Source of the DNA: Bacteroides faecium
GTDB lineage: Bacteria > Bacteroidota > Bacteroidia > Bacteroidales > Bacteroidaceae
DNA length: 64,000 nucleotides
NCBI RefSeq assembly: GCF_012113595.1
Contig: NZ_CP050831.1
Coordinates: forward strand, 6,262,001-6,326,000
Reading direction: 5' to 3'
Within the stretch, counting starts at the first letter, position 1, and each line of letters opens with the position of its first letter. The position numbers and the translations under genes are program-made. The notes under the pieces are model-generated. The model was not told where the DNA came from. It did not search any database and worked only from the letters and a program-made list of their open reading frames with translations. Below, in pieces: positions 9,042 through 16,885 of the stretch.

Positions 9042-11750
9042 ATGATGAACAAAAGAGTATTAAACAGTTTTCTCTATGGAGCACTGTTGTTTTCATTAGG
9101 AACAGGAGTTGTTTCTTGCAAGGATTACGACTCGGATATCGAAGGTCTGAACAACCGCATCACAACGGTTGAGTCTGACATGGATAGATTCAAAGAAAAG
9201 ATTGAAGCTGCGCTGAACGCAAACCTGACCGTACAAAGCTGGTACCCCAGTGAAGACCAGTCGCAATACACCATCGTATTGAGCAACGGAGACGAGTTAT
9301 ACGTCCAAGCTTCCAATAAAGCCACCCCTTTCTACCAGTTCAAGGTGGAAGAAGGTACATGGAGATATACCAAAGACAAAGGTGCGGGCTGGTATAAAGT
9401 ACTGACATTCGGTACCGAACAGGAAATCGCCGGAACAGACAAAGACCAACTGTATTATGACAAGAGCAACGGTTACATCTATATCCAGAAAACGGAAGGA
9501 CTGGTACAAACCACTATCACCGCAGACAAGGATACACCAATTTTGGCAGAGAACAAAGAGAATAAGACGCTCTCTGTCTATATCTACGGCGAAAACTATA
9601 TTCTTCCCGTACAAGGCGGCGGTTTCAGCGGTATCAGCTCTATCCTCTTCCAGAAACAATTTGTTTTCGAAGAAGACGAGTTCCTGGAAGCAGCCAGCTA
9701 TACCAATACGCAAGGTAAAGTGGTTACCGCCCATACAGCTACCGCCAAGTTCAAGATTCTGCCTAAAGACATTGATTTGTCCGAAGCAGACTTCCAGTGC
9801 GCGGATATTCACGAATTGAAGCTGACACGTGCGGAAGTGCCCCAATTGTTAGTAAATACAACTAAGAAGTTAGACGAAAACGGCATTTTGAGCGTAGAGT
9901 TGACTCCAAGTAACATGACTGCTCCTTACTACGGTGCAGTACTGGAAATCACATTGGACAAAACGACTACAAGTTCCAACTACTTCGTGGTGAAACCGAC
10001 TTCCTACAGTGCCAATAATGGCGTGTTCGCTTATCGTGAGACACGTACGGTATATCAGAACTCGGAATCCTTGAAATTCGTCAGCACGGAAAGTCTCGAC
10101 CTTGCCAGAACAATAGGCTGGGGATTCGGTGAAAACGAAGAAGTGAAGTTTGTAGACGAACTGGGATTCAGTGAACTCGCAGTTGCAACCACTTATGAAT
10201 TGACAGAAAACCCGAACAATACGTTCGAAGTTACTGATAAAGGTGTATTAACTGCCAAAGCTCCTAACAGGTCGGGTAAAGTCAGAATAACTTATACCGT
10301 TGCCGAAGAGGAATTCTCTAAAGAAGTATTGATTTACTCACAAGATGAAGCAACCGCTAAGAACGGTATCGAATTAAGAAGTACAACAGTATCGTTGAGC
10401 GACATTGAAAGTCTGTACAAAGGTACAAAAGTCTTCATTGTGCAGAACTCCCAAACAACACTGGAAAATCTCGGTGTCACTGCGTCCAAAGCATGGAAAC
10501 TGGGTACTCAAGCCAACGGCGGCAATTGGGAAGCTATCCCGATGACTACCAACCTTGCGACGATTACACAAGACACTGAGTTAGCTAATGGTGAAGTATG
10601 CCTTTACTACGATGCCGCCCAAAAGACCAGTTATCTGTTGGTAGGCCCTCAGGCTGACGGTATAGAAAGCGCTAACCTGTTCGCAATGAATGATGAAGGA
10701 ACAGACAAAGCTCCTTTCACTCTCAATGAGAAAGAAGTGGGATTGTATGTAGGAAATGTAGGTACGAAGTATGTAGTGGAAGCTCCGACTGCAAAAGAGG
10801 AACTGGCTATTCAAATGTATGTAAAAGCCGGTATTGACCATCCGGATACCGACCCTAATCAGAATATACGTATATTAGGCAAGAAATTGGCAATCCCCGG
10901 TGTGTATGATGAAGAACTGGGTTACCACTTCAACGAGTTGGATTTGCGCACTACCTTGTATAATTTCAAACCTGCTGACGCTGATTTCAAAATCACATTG
11001 AATAGAGACGACCAAAATGACAAAGTTAAAGAAAAATGGGACACTAACTTCAAATGGGATGCCGACAACTATACTTTAACATTAAGTCCGGTATGGGCTC
11101 TGTATAACTTCAACTTCAACGACAAGAAAGTGAGTGATATGACAGAATCCAATAATGGTGTCAAATTCTCTTGGACATTCGATGCCGGTAAGGGAGCAAC
11201 TAACTCTAACGGAAATGAACAGTGGTACATCAAAGACCCCGTTCGCCAACCAGGTGAAAACACAATTTACATGGGACTTGACAAACAGCCAAACGCAACG
11301 GGCGTCATCAGTACAGACTATGAAATCAAAGTATCTGAAATAACGGGCGATCCGGAAAAGAAGAAATTGTCAGATTTGGAAGTAGGCAAAGTGTATAAAT
11401 TCGGAGATTACTTCAAAAATCACAATTTCTGGGTAAACGGTTGTTCATGGGATGTTTACGGCGGGCCTGATAATCTTACCGGAAAGGATCTTCCCGTATT
11501 AATAAAATATGATTTTGCCACAAATAAACTTGTGATAACCGATTATGCAAAGAAGTACTTTGGCAAAAGAAGGTGTGAATTAAAGTTCCAACCACAAGGT
11601 AATGAAACTACTGCCGGCTTGGAAATTGACAGTGACGAACAGACATTCAAATTAAAGGCAGTTCCGACAACGACCAATTTTCAAATAAAGATTGATTATA
11701 ATACCGACTTCTCAAACCAGAACCTGTTCTTCAGAATTGTTGAGGGGTAA
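9042..11750 (+). CDS. SusE-position surface glycan-binding lipoprotein with N-terminal coiled coil
   Basis: About 902 residues from the ATG at 9042; a further in-frame ATG eight codons upstream (9018) is possible but would put eight extra residues before the signal peptide. The signal ends GTGVVSC-KDYDSD, followed by a short coiled coil (IEGLNNRITTVESDMDRF) of the type seen in Bacteroides lipoproteins with DUF4988-like stalks, then several beta-sandwich-like segments and no recognisable catalytic domain. As the last gene of the SusC/D operon it occupies the usual place of a surface glycan-binding protein (SusE/F-like). A strong stem-loop terminator follows. Its large size suggests four or more Ig-like modules. 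Confidence 0.7.
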   Translation: MMNKRVLNSFLYGALLFSLGTGVVSCKDYDSDIEGLNNRITTVESDMDRFKEKIEAALNANLTVQSWYPSEDQSQYTIVLSNGDELYVQASNKATPFYQFKVEEGTWRYTKDKGAGWYKVLTFGTEQEIAGTDKDQLYYDKSNGYIYIQKTEGLVQTTITADKDTPILAENKENKTLSVYIYGENYILPVQGGGFSGISSILFQKQFVFEEDEFLEAASYTNTQGKVVTAHTATAKFKILPKDIDLSEADFQCADIHELKLTRAEVPQLLVNTTKKLDENGILSVELTPSNMTAPYYGAVLEITLDKTTTSSNYFVVKPTSYSANNGVFAYRETRTVYQNSESLKFVSTESLDLARTIGWGFGENEEVKFVDELGFSELAVATTYELTENPNNTFEVTDKGVLTAKAPNRSGKVRITYTVAEEEFSKEVLIYSQDEATAKNGIELRSTTVSLSDIESLYKGTKVFIVQNSQTTLENLGVTASKAWKLGTQANGGNWEAIPMTTNLATITQDTELANGEVCLYYDAAQKTSYLLVGPQADGIESANLFAMNDEGTDKAPFTLNEKEVGLYVGNVGTKYVVEAPTAKEELAIQMYVKAGIDHPDTDPNQNIRILGKKLAIPGVYDEELGYHFNELDLRTTLYNFKPADADFKITLNRDDQNDKVKEKWDTNFKWDADNYTLTLSPVWALYNFNFNDKKVSDMTESNNGVKFSWTFDAGKGATNSNGNEQWYIKDPVRQPGENTIYMGLDKQPNATGVISTDYEIKVSEITGDPEKKKLSDLEVGKVYKFGDYFKNHNFWVNGCSWDVYGGPDNLTGKDLPVLIKYDFATNKLVITDYAKKYFGKRRCELKFQPQGNETTAGLEIDSDEQTFKLKAVPTTTNFQIKIDYNTDFSNQNLFFRIVEG

Positions 11751-11814
11751 GTCTTATTCTCTGTACAAACTAGAGTAATACAGGTTACTTTAGAATAGGA
11801 ACTCTATCAAACAA

Positions 11815-11872
11815 CCATGCCGTGAAATCGCAAGTCTGTTACAGACCTCGAATTCCGGCATGGCTCTTTTTA
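11815..11872 (+). terminator. Rho-independent terminator after the SusC/D operon
   Basis: A long stem pairs CCATGCCG (11815-11822) with CGGCATGG (11856-11863), continues as GAAATCG/CGAATTC and ends in an inner GTCTG-TTA-CAGAC hairpin. CTCTTTTTA follows directly. It separates the transport operon from the GH2 gene. Confidence 0.85.
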
Positions 11873-11955
11873 CAAAAAAACAAGAGCAGGGACAATTAAT
11901 CACATTTTAAGCGTACATTAAGCGACACTTCATCCTAAAATTTATCGCCGGACGA

Positions 11956-11963
11956 TATCTTTG
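11956..11963 (+). promoter_or_regulatory. -7 box of the GH2 gene
   Basis: TATCTTTG matches the Bacteroides -7 consensus TAnnTTTG exactly, 30 nt before the GH2 start codon and after the operon terminator. The -33 element is poor. This suggests that GH2 has its own transcript. Confidence 0.55.
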
Positions 11964-11992
11964 TCTCAAAATTATTATTAACTTGTAATATC

Positions 11993-14900
11993 ATGAATAG
12001 AATCAGCAAAGTATTTCTAGCCTGTGCGTGCAGCGCCTTCTGCATGAACGGACAAGCACAAGACAATGCTTCATGGACAAACGACTTCTCCAACACCGGA
12101 GAAACACTGAAAGTGGTGGGTCGGGGCACATGCAGTATTGCCGACAACGTATTCCGTTCCAAAGGCTCCTACGCCTTATTCGGCAACCCCGAATGGAAGA
12201 ACTACTCTTTCTCTTTCAAAGCCCGTGCCCCTAAAAATGCCGAACAGGTACAAATCTGGGCGAGTTTCCGCAATTACAACCGTTTCGACCGCTATGTGGT
12301 AGGTATCAAAGGCGGACTGCAAGACGACCTCTACCTGATGCGCACCGGATATATGGGTACGGATGAGTTTATGGGTGTCCGTCCGCTGGGCTTCCACCCT
12401 GTGCCGGGAGAATGGTATCAGGTGAAAGTAGAAGTTTGCGGCAACCGTATCCGTATCTTCCTCAATGACGAGAAACAACCCCGTATCGACCTCGTGGACA
12501 AAAACGCGAACCTCGTTCCATCGGGTGAAGTTGCTTTAGGCGGCGGATGGATAGAGACTGAGTTTGACGACCTTGTCGTAACCCCGATGGCGGACGACGC
12601 ACTGAAAGACGTAAAAGTAGCGGAATATAAAAAGAAAGCCACCCCTGCGGAAAAAGAAAACAAACGCCGCGAGGAACGTGCCGCCTACGCGCCCGTTCAA
12701 TTAAAAGCCCTCACCGGCAGCCGCACGGACATCACGCTGGATGGCAACTGGCTCTTTATGCCTGACTATCAACTGGACAACAAGGATAAAGCTATTTCAG
12801 CACAAACTGACGATAAGGACTGGCATATCATGTCCGTCCCCAATTTCTGGAATCCTATCCGCATCTGGCTGCACGGCGAAACAATGCCCTCTCCCACCGG
12901 AGCACAGCCGAAAGGCGTATCGGACACCTACTATCAACAGGAAACCGACCGTTGCGAAAACTATACCTTTGATTACCGCCGCGTGAAATACGCCTGGTAT
13001 CGCCAATGGATGGAACTGCCCGCTGACGTAGCAGGCAAGAACCTGACTCTGACCTTCGACGCTGTTTCTAAAATTGCCGAAATCTATATCAACGGCACAC
13101 TGGCAGCTTCGAACATCGGTATGTTCGGTGAAATCCGGGTAGACGGCAGCCAACTGCTGAAACCCGGCAAGAACCTGCTTACAGTAAAAGTGACGCGCAA
13201 CGCGGACGGCAACACTTCTTCCGATTCCAACTCTATCGACTTCTTCTACTCTTCCGTCCGCGAAAGTGAGAAAGAGGACGGTAAAGTGACCGTAAAGAAA
13301 GATATCCTGAAAGACATCGCACATGGTTTCTACGGTGATGAACCTGCCGGAATCTGGCAACCTGTGAAGCTGACTGTCACCGACCCGATGAAGGTGGAAG
13401 ATGTCTTTATCAAGCCTACCTTGCAGGGCGCTACCTTCGACGTAACCATAAAGAACCACGGTAGCAAGAAGAAACAATTCGACCTTTACACGGATATTAT
13501 CGACAAGGAAACCGGCTCTATGCTTTACTCCGGCCTATCTCTGCGGAAACTGAACCTCAACGCAGGCGAAGAACGAATGGAAACGTACACTATAAACGAC
13601 CTGAAACCCCGTCTATGGACACCGCAGCATCCTAATCTCTATGATTTCAAGTTCCGCCTGGTTGCGGCCAAAGGCACTGAGCTGGACTGCCTGACTGAAA
13701 CTTCCGGTTTCCGCACTTTTGAAGTAAAGGACGGACTTTTCTACCTGAACGGTAATAAATACTGGTTACGTGGCGGAAACCACATTCCTTTCGCACTGGC
13801 CCCCAACGATGAAAACCTGGCCAATACCTTCATGCAACTGATGAAAGCCGGAAACATTGACGTAACCCGCACGCATACCACCCCGTGGAACAAACTTTGG
13901 ATGGCGGCTGCCGATAACAACGGTATCGGTGTTTCATTCGAAGGTACATGGTCATGGCTGATGATTCACTCCACACCGATTCCCGACCAACGTCTGTTGG
14001 AGATGTGGCGCGACGAATTTCTGGGACTGCTGAAAAAGTATCGCAATCATCCGTCATTACTCTTTTGGACAGTAAACAATGAAATGAAGTTCTACGACAA
14101 TGACAGCGATCTGGAACGTGCCAAAGAGAAATATCGCATTATCTCGGATGTAGTGAAAGAGATGCGCCGCATCGACCCTACCCGTCCTATCTGCTTCGAT
14201 TCCAACTATCAGGCCAAAGGCAAAGACAAGAAATTCGGCACCGACTTTATGAACAGCATTGATGATGGTGACATTGACGATATGCACGGTTATTACAACT
14301 GGTATGACTACTCCGTATTCCGTTTCTTCAACGGTGAATTCCAAAAGCAGTTCAAAGTGGCAGACCGTCCGCTCATCAGCCAGGAAATGTCTACGGGTTA
14401 TCCCAACAATGAAACGGGGCATCCTACACGTTCTTACCAGCTTATCCATCAGAATCCCTATACATTGATAGGTTATGAGGCTTACGACTGGGCTGACCCT
14501 GCATCCTTCCTGAAAGTACAGGCATTCATCACGGGCGAACTGGCTGAAACGCTCCGCCGTTCCAACGACCAGGCTTCGGGTATTATGCACTTTGCGTTAA
14601 TGACCTGGTTCCGTCAAACATACGATTATCAGAATATCGAGCCGTATCCTACTTACTATGCTTTGAAACGGGCTTTACAACCTGTATTGGTCAGCGCAGA
14701 ATTATGGGGGCGCAATTTGTATGCCGGCGAGAAGTTGCCTACACGTATCTATATAGTAAACGACCGCGAGAACGGCACGGATTTGAAACCGTCGCTGCTC
14801 CATTGGGAAATACAAGACGAAACCGGAAAGCGATTGGCAAACGGTTGTGAAAATATCCCTGCCGTGAAGCATTACGCACGATATTATATCGAACCTGACA

Positions 14901-15691
14901 TTCAGTTACCGACCTGTCTGCCTGCCAACAAGACAAAAGCCAAACTGGTATTGAAACTCACAGAGAACGGCTTGCCCATCTCTGCCAATGAATACGAGTT
15001 ACTGCTCGCCCGCAAAGAATGGAATGCAGGTCAGGTGGACAACAGCAAAAAGATTGTATTATTAGATAAAGATAACACGAAAAGCGTATTCGACTTCCTG
15101 AACATCAAGTATCAACCGGTTTCTTCGGTAAAAGAATTGCTCGACAGCAAACTAAAAGCCGACCTTTGCGTCATCTCCGGACTGACAACTTGCAACGATG
15201 AAGAAAAAGAATTGCTCCGTGCCTACCAGTCAAAAGGTGGAAAACTTCTTTTCCTCAACAGCAAGGAAACTGTCAAAACCGTATATCCCGAATATATCAC
15301 AGGCTGGATTATCCCGACGGAAGGCGATATTGTAATCATGGAACGCAATGACGCTCCGGTCTTTAACGACATCGACGTACTGGAACTGCGCTATTTCAAT
15401 AACAATAAACGAGAAATTCCCGTGGCATGTACGGCTACCTTGAAAGCTCACCGCCACAAGAATGTAACGGAACTGGCAGGGCAAATGAAAATCCATGCTT
15501 ACATTGACGGTGGCAAACCAGAAGACCGCATTGAACGGATAGAATCCATGCGCGGACTGACCATGTTACAAATAGCTGACGGAAAGGGAGAAGCCATTGT
15601 CTCCACTATGTGCACGGAAAAAGCAATGACAGACCCGATAGCAGGCAAATTGGTAGTGAATATGATAAACTGTCTGGCTACAAATAAATAG
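11993..15691 (+). CDS. GH2-family glycoside hydrolase with N-terminal LamG/DUF1080-like module
   Basis: A 1232-residue secreted enzyme (signal MNRISKVFLACACSAFCMNGQAQ). Residues about 25-200 form a concanavalin-like/DUF1080-type sandwich (YSFSFKARAPKNAEQVQIWASFRNYNRFDRY) unusual for GH2. Next come the GH2 sugar-binding domain (about 245-460), the Ig-like domain and the TIM barrel. The barrel carries the catalytic acid Glu697 in TVNNEMKF and the likely nucleophile Glu798 in LISQEMSTG. The family includes beta-galactosidases, beta-mannosidases, beta-glucuronidases and others, and exact specificity cannot be read here. About 230 C-terminal residues follow the barrel, including a Rossmann-like stretch (ADLCVISGLTTC, GGKLLFLNS). 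It probably acts in the periplasm on oligosaccharides imported by the neighbouring SusC/D. Confidence 0.85.
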   Translation: MNRISKVFLACACSAFCMNGQAQDNASWTNDFSNTGETLKVVGRGTCSIADNVFRSKGSYALFGNPEWKNYSFSFKARAPKNAEQVQIWASFRNYNRFDRYVVGIKGGLQDDLYLMRTGYMGTDEFMGVRPLGFHPVPGEWYQVKVEVCGNRIRIFLNDEKQPRIDLVDKNANLVPSGEVALGGGWIETEFDDLVVTPMADDALKDVKVAEYKKKATPAEKENKRREERAAYAPVQLKALTGSRTDITLDGNWLFMPDYQLDNKDKAISAQTDDKDWHIMSVPNFWNPIRIWLHGETMPSPTGAQPKGVSDTYYQQETDRCENYTFDYRRVKYAWYRQWMELPADVAGKNLTLTFDAVSKIAEIYINGTLAASNIGMFGEIRVDGSQLLKPGKNLLTVKVTRNADGNTSSDSNSIDFFYSSVRESEKEDGKVTVKKDILKDIAHGFYGDEPAGIWQPVKLTVTDPMKVEDVFIKPTLQGATFDVTIKNHGSKKKQFDLYTDIIDKETGSMLYSGLSLRKLNLNAGEERMETYTINDLKPRLWTPQHPNLYDFKFRLVAAKGTELDCLTETSGFRTFEVKDGLFYLNGNKYWLRGGNHIPFALAPNDENLANTFMQLMKAGNIDVTRTHTTPWNKLWMAAADNNGIGVSFEGTWSWLMIHSTPIPDQRLLEMWRDEFLGLLKKYRNHPSLLFWTVNNEMKFYDNDSDLERAKEKYRIISDVVKEMRRIDPTRPICFDSNYQAKGKDKKFGTDFMNSIDDGDIDDMHGYYNWYDYSVFRFFNGEFQKQFKVADRPLISQEMSTGYPNNETGHPTRSYQLIHQNPYTLIGYEAYDWADPASFLKVQAFITGELAETLRRSNDQASGIMHFALMTWFRQTYDYQNIEPYPTYYALKRALQPVLVSAELWGRNLYAGEKLPTRIYIVNDRENGTDLKPSLLHWEIQDETGKRLANGCENIPAVKHYARYYIEPDIQLPTCLPANKTKAKLVLKLTENGLPISANEYELLLARKEWNAGQVDNSKKIVLLDKDNTKSVFDFLNIKYQPVSSVKELLDSKLKADLCVISGLTTCNDEEKELLRAYQSKGGKLLFLNSKETVKTVYPEYITGWIIPTEGDIVIMERNDAPVFNDIDVLELRYFNNNKREIPVACTATLKAHRHKNVTELAGQMKIHAYIDGGKPEDRIERIESMRGLTMLQIADGKGEAIVSTMCTEKAMTDPIAGKLVVNMINCLATNK

Positions 15692-15739
15692 GTAAGTAAG
15701 CATTCACAACTAGTTAAAACAAAGACTACCTTACTATAT

Positions 15740-15796
15740 AAAAGTTTGTTAGTCACAAACTTTTATATAGTATTAGTTTGTGACTAACAAACTTTT
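15740..15796. promoter_or_regulatory. Pair of inverted 19-bp near-palindromic operators
   Basis: AGTTTGTTAGTCACAAACT at 15743-15761 and its exact reverse complement AGTTTGTGACTAACAAACT at 15775-15793 lie 32 bp centre to centre, about three helical turns. With flanking bases the two form a 22-bp perfect inverted repeat (15740-15761/15775-15796), and each is itself nearly palindromic. The second copy covers the -33 TTTG of the following promoter, so a bound dimer would block transcription. The XRE-type protein encoded downstream is the obvious candidate binder. The structure may also work as a terminator for GH2. Confidence 0.75.
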
Positions 15797-15807
15797 TCAT
15801 ATCTTTG
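15777..15807 (+). promoter_or_regulatory. Bacteroides promoter of the small two-gene regulator module
   Basis: -33 TTTG (15777-15780), a 19-bp spacer and -7 TATCTTTG (15800-15807) form an excellent consensus promoter. It drives the 111-aa and HTH genes, with the start codon 46 nt downstream of the -7 box. Confidence 0.75.
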
Positions 15808-15853
15808 TTGAGTCAAACAAACGCGGGTGACGTCCGCATAAGTTCTTTATATT

Positions 15854-16189
15854 ATGGAACAATTGTTCGAAGCTATCGAAATGATAGCAAAGGCGAATCC
15901 TGACGGATTCACGGTTGATCTCACAACCTTAAAAAAGATCACAAAAGGTATTTCAGTCGCCTATCTTGAGACTCAAAACAGTTTCGGAGAAGAAGGATTG
16001 AAAAGAGTTCTTAATCATGCTTTGATGCACGAAAAGAAAGTCGGTGGATGGTTTAATGAAGAAAACAGAATGTTCTACTTCGACTCCATCAGAATTTTCA
16101 CCAACCTCGAAGAAGCCAAGCTATTCGGACGTGAAAACAATCAGATTGCTATTTTCGACATCTCGCAGATGAGGCTCATCAAATTGTGA
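15854..16189 (+). CDS. Conserved-looking small protein, first gene of HTH module
   Basis: A 111-residue soluble protein without signal peptide or membrane segment; I do not recognise its family. It is mixed helix/strand, with an N-terminal helix (LFEAIEMIAKANPDGFTV) and the stretch GGWFNEENRMFYFDSIRIFTN in the middle. It is expressed from an operator-controlled promoter and is followed 81 nt later by an HTH protein, an arrangement like an autoregulated toxin-antitoxin or mobile-element accessory pair. Neither role can be shown. The GNRA-capped hairpin after its stop may stabilise its mRNA or reduce readthrough. Confidence 0.6.
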   Translation: MEQLFEAIEMIAKANPDGFTVDLTTLKKITKGISVAYLETQNSFGEEGLKRVLNHALMHEKKVGGWFNEENRMFYFDSIRIFTNLEEAKLFGRENNQIAIFDISQMRLIKL

Positions 16190-16192
16190 TCA

Positions 16193-16212
16193 GGAGGGGC
16201 GAAAGCCCCTCC
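16193..16212 (+). terminator. GAAA-capped intercistronic hairpin
   Basis: GGAGGGGC-GAAA-GCCCCTCC is a perfect 8-bp GC-rich stem with a GNRA-type tetraloop three nt after the stop of the 111-aa gene. There is no U-tract (ATTACAAAG follows), so it is more likely an mRNA-stabilising or attenuating element than a full terminator. Confidence 0.55.
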
Positions 16213-16270
16213 ATTACAAAGTATATTACATTATTAAATATCCGATTATCAAAACGTAAATTGATGAATT

Positions 16271-16738
16271 ATGAAGAATCTTGAATTACTACCTCTCCCT
16301 GCCGAGAGTAAAAAACGAATTGATGAGTTCGCAAGGCAGTATCAACGCATGGGCCATATTTCTATTGAAGTTGTGTCCTATAATGAAGGGCGATTGATTG
16401 TTCGCGCTGAACAAAAAGACTTGGTAAATGATAAGTTTCTTACCAAAAAAGAACTGACTGAACGTATTCGTGAAATGTTCAAAGGAGAAATCCCGGACGA
16501 TTGGAAGCTGACCGTATCAGCAGTCAATTTCGACCGCAAAGACATCGATGGGATTACTGTTGATTGGGTTAAGAAAAGGATGGACCACTTGGGCTTAAGA
16601 AGCAAACACCTAAGCAACTATACAGGCATTGACAAATGCACGGTATCTTCACTCCTATCGGGTGATAAAGAGTTAACCAAATGGCATAAGGTAGCTTTCT
16701 ATTACTTCTTTAAGTATTATGAAATTGCTAACTTCTAA
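16271..16738 (+). CDS. XRE-type HTH DNA-binding protein
   Basis: A 155-residue cytoplasmic protein. Residues about 1-90 form an unrecognised alpha/beta domain (IDEFARQYQRMGHISIEVVSYNEG). Residues about 100-150 form a C-terminal helix-turn-helix of XRE/Cro type (VKKRMDHLGLRSKHLSN, TGIDKCTVSSLLSGDKEL, KVAFYYFFKYYE). The wing-less 'TVSSLLSGDKELTK' phrase is characteristic of lambda-repressor-like folds. It follows the 111-aa gene on the same transcript and lies downstream of the duplicated operator, so autoregulation is likely. Whether it also controls the flanking PUL halves is unknown. Confidence 0.7.
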   Translation: MKNLELLPLPAESKKRIDEFARQYQRMGHISIEVVSYNEGRLIVRAEQKDLVNDKFLTKKELTERIREMFKGEIPDDWKLTVSAVNFDRKDIDGITVDWVKKRMDHLGLRSKHLSNYTGIDKCTVSSLLSGDKELTKWHKVAFYYFFKYYEIANF

Positions 16739-16746
16739 TCATACAT

Positions 16747-16797
16747 AACTTTAAACAAGAAAGCGGAGCAAAAAACTCCGCTTTCTTGTTTAAAGTT
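16747..16797. terminator. Bidirectional terminator, 22-bp perfect stem
   Basis: The arms 16747-16768 and 16776-16797 are perfectly complementary over 22 bp, with core GAAAGCGGAG/CTCCGCTTTC, around the loop CAAAAAA. The hairpin lies between the converging HTH gene and the leftward GH3 gene and can end transcripts from both sides. Confidence 0.85.
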
Positions 16798-16885
16798 AAT
16801 TATACTATGATGAACCATTATACTTATCTATTTCTATAAGCATTCTTTTATAACTACTTCGCTATTCTTATTATATAAGCATAGG

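Noticed and set aside
12797..13477. 226-codon antisense frame opposite GH2
   Set aside because: It is wholly within the GH2 gene and has no motif.
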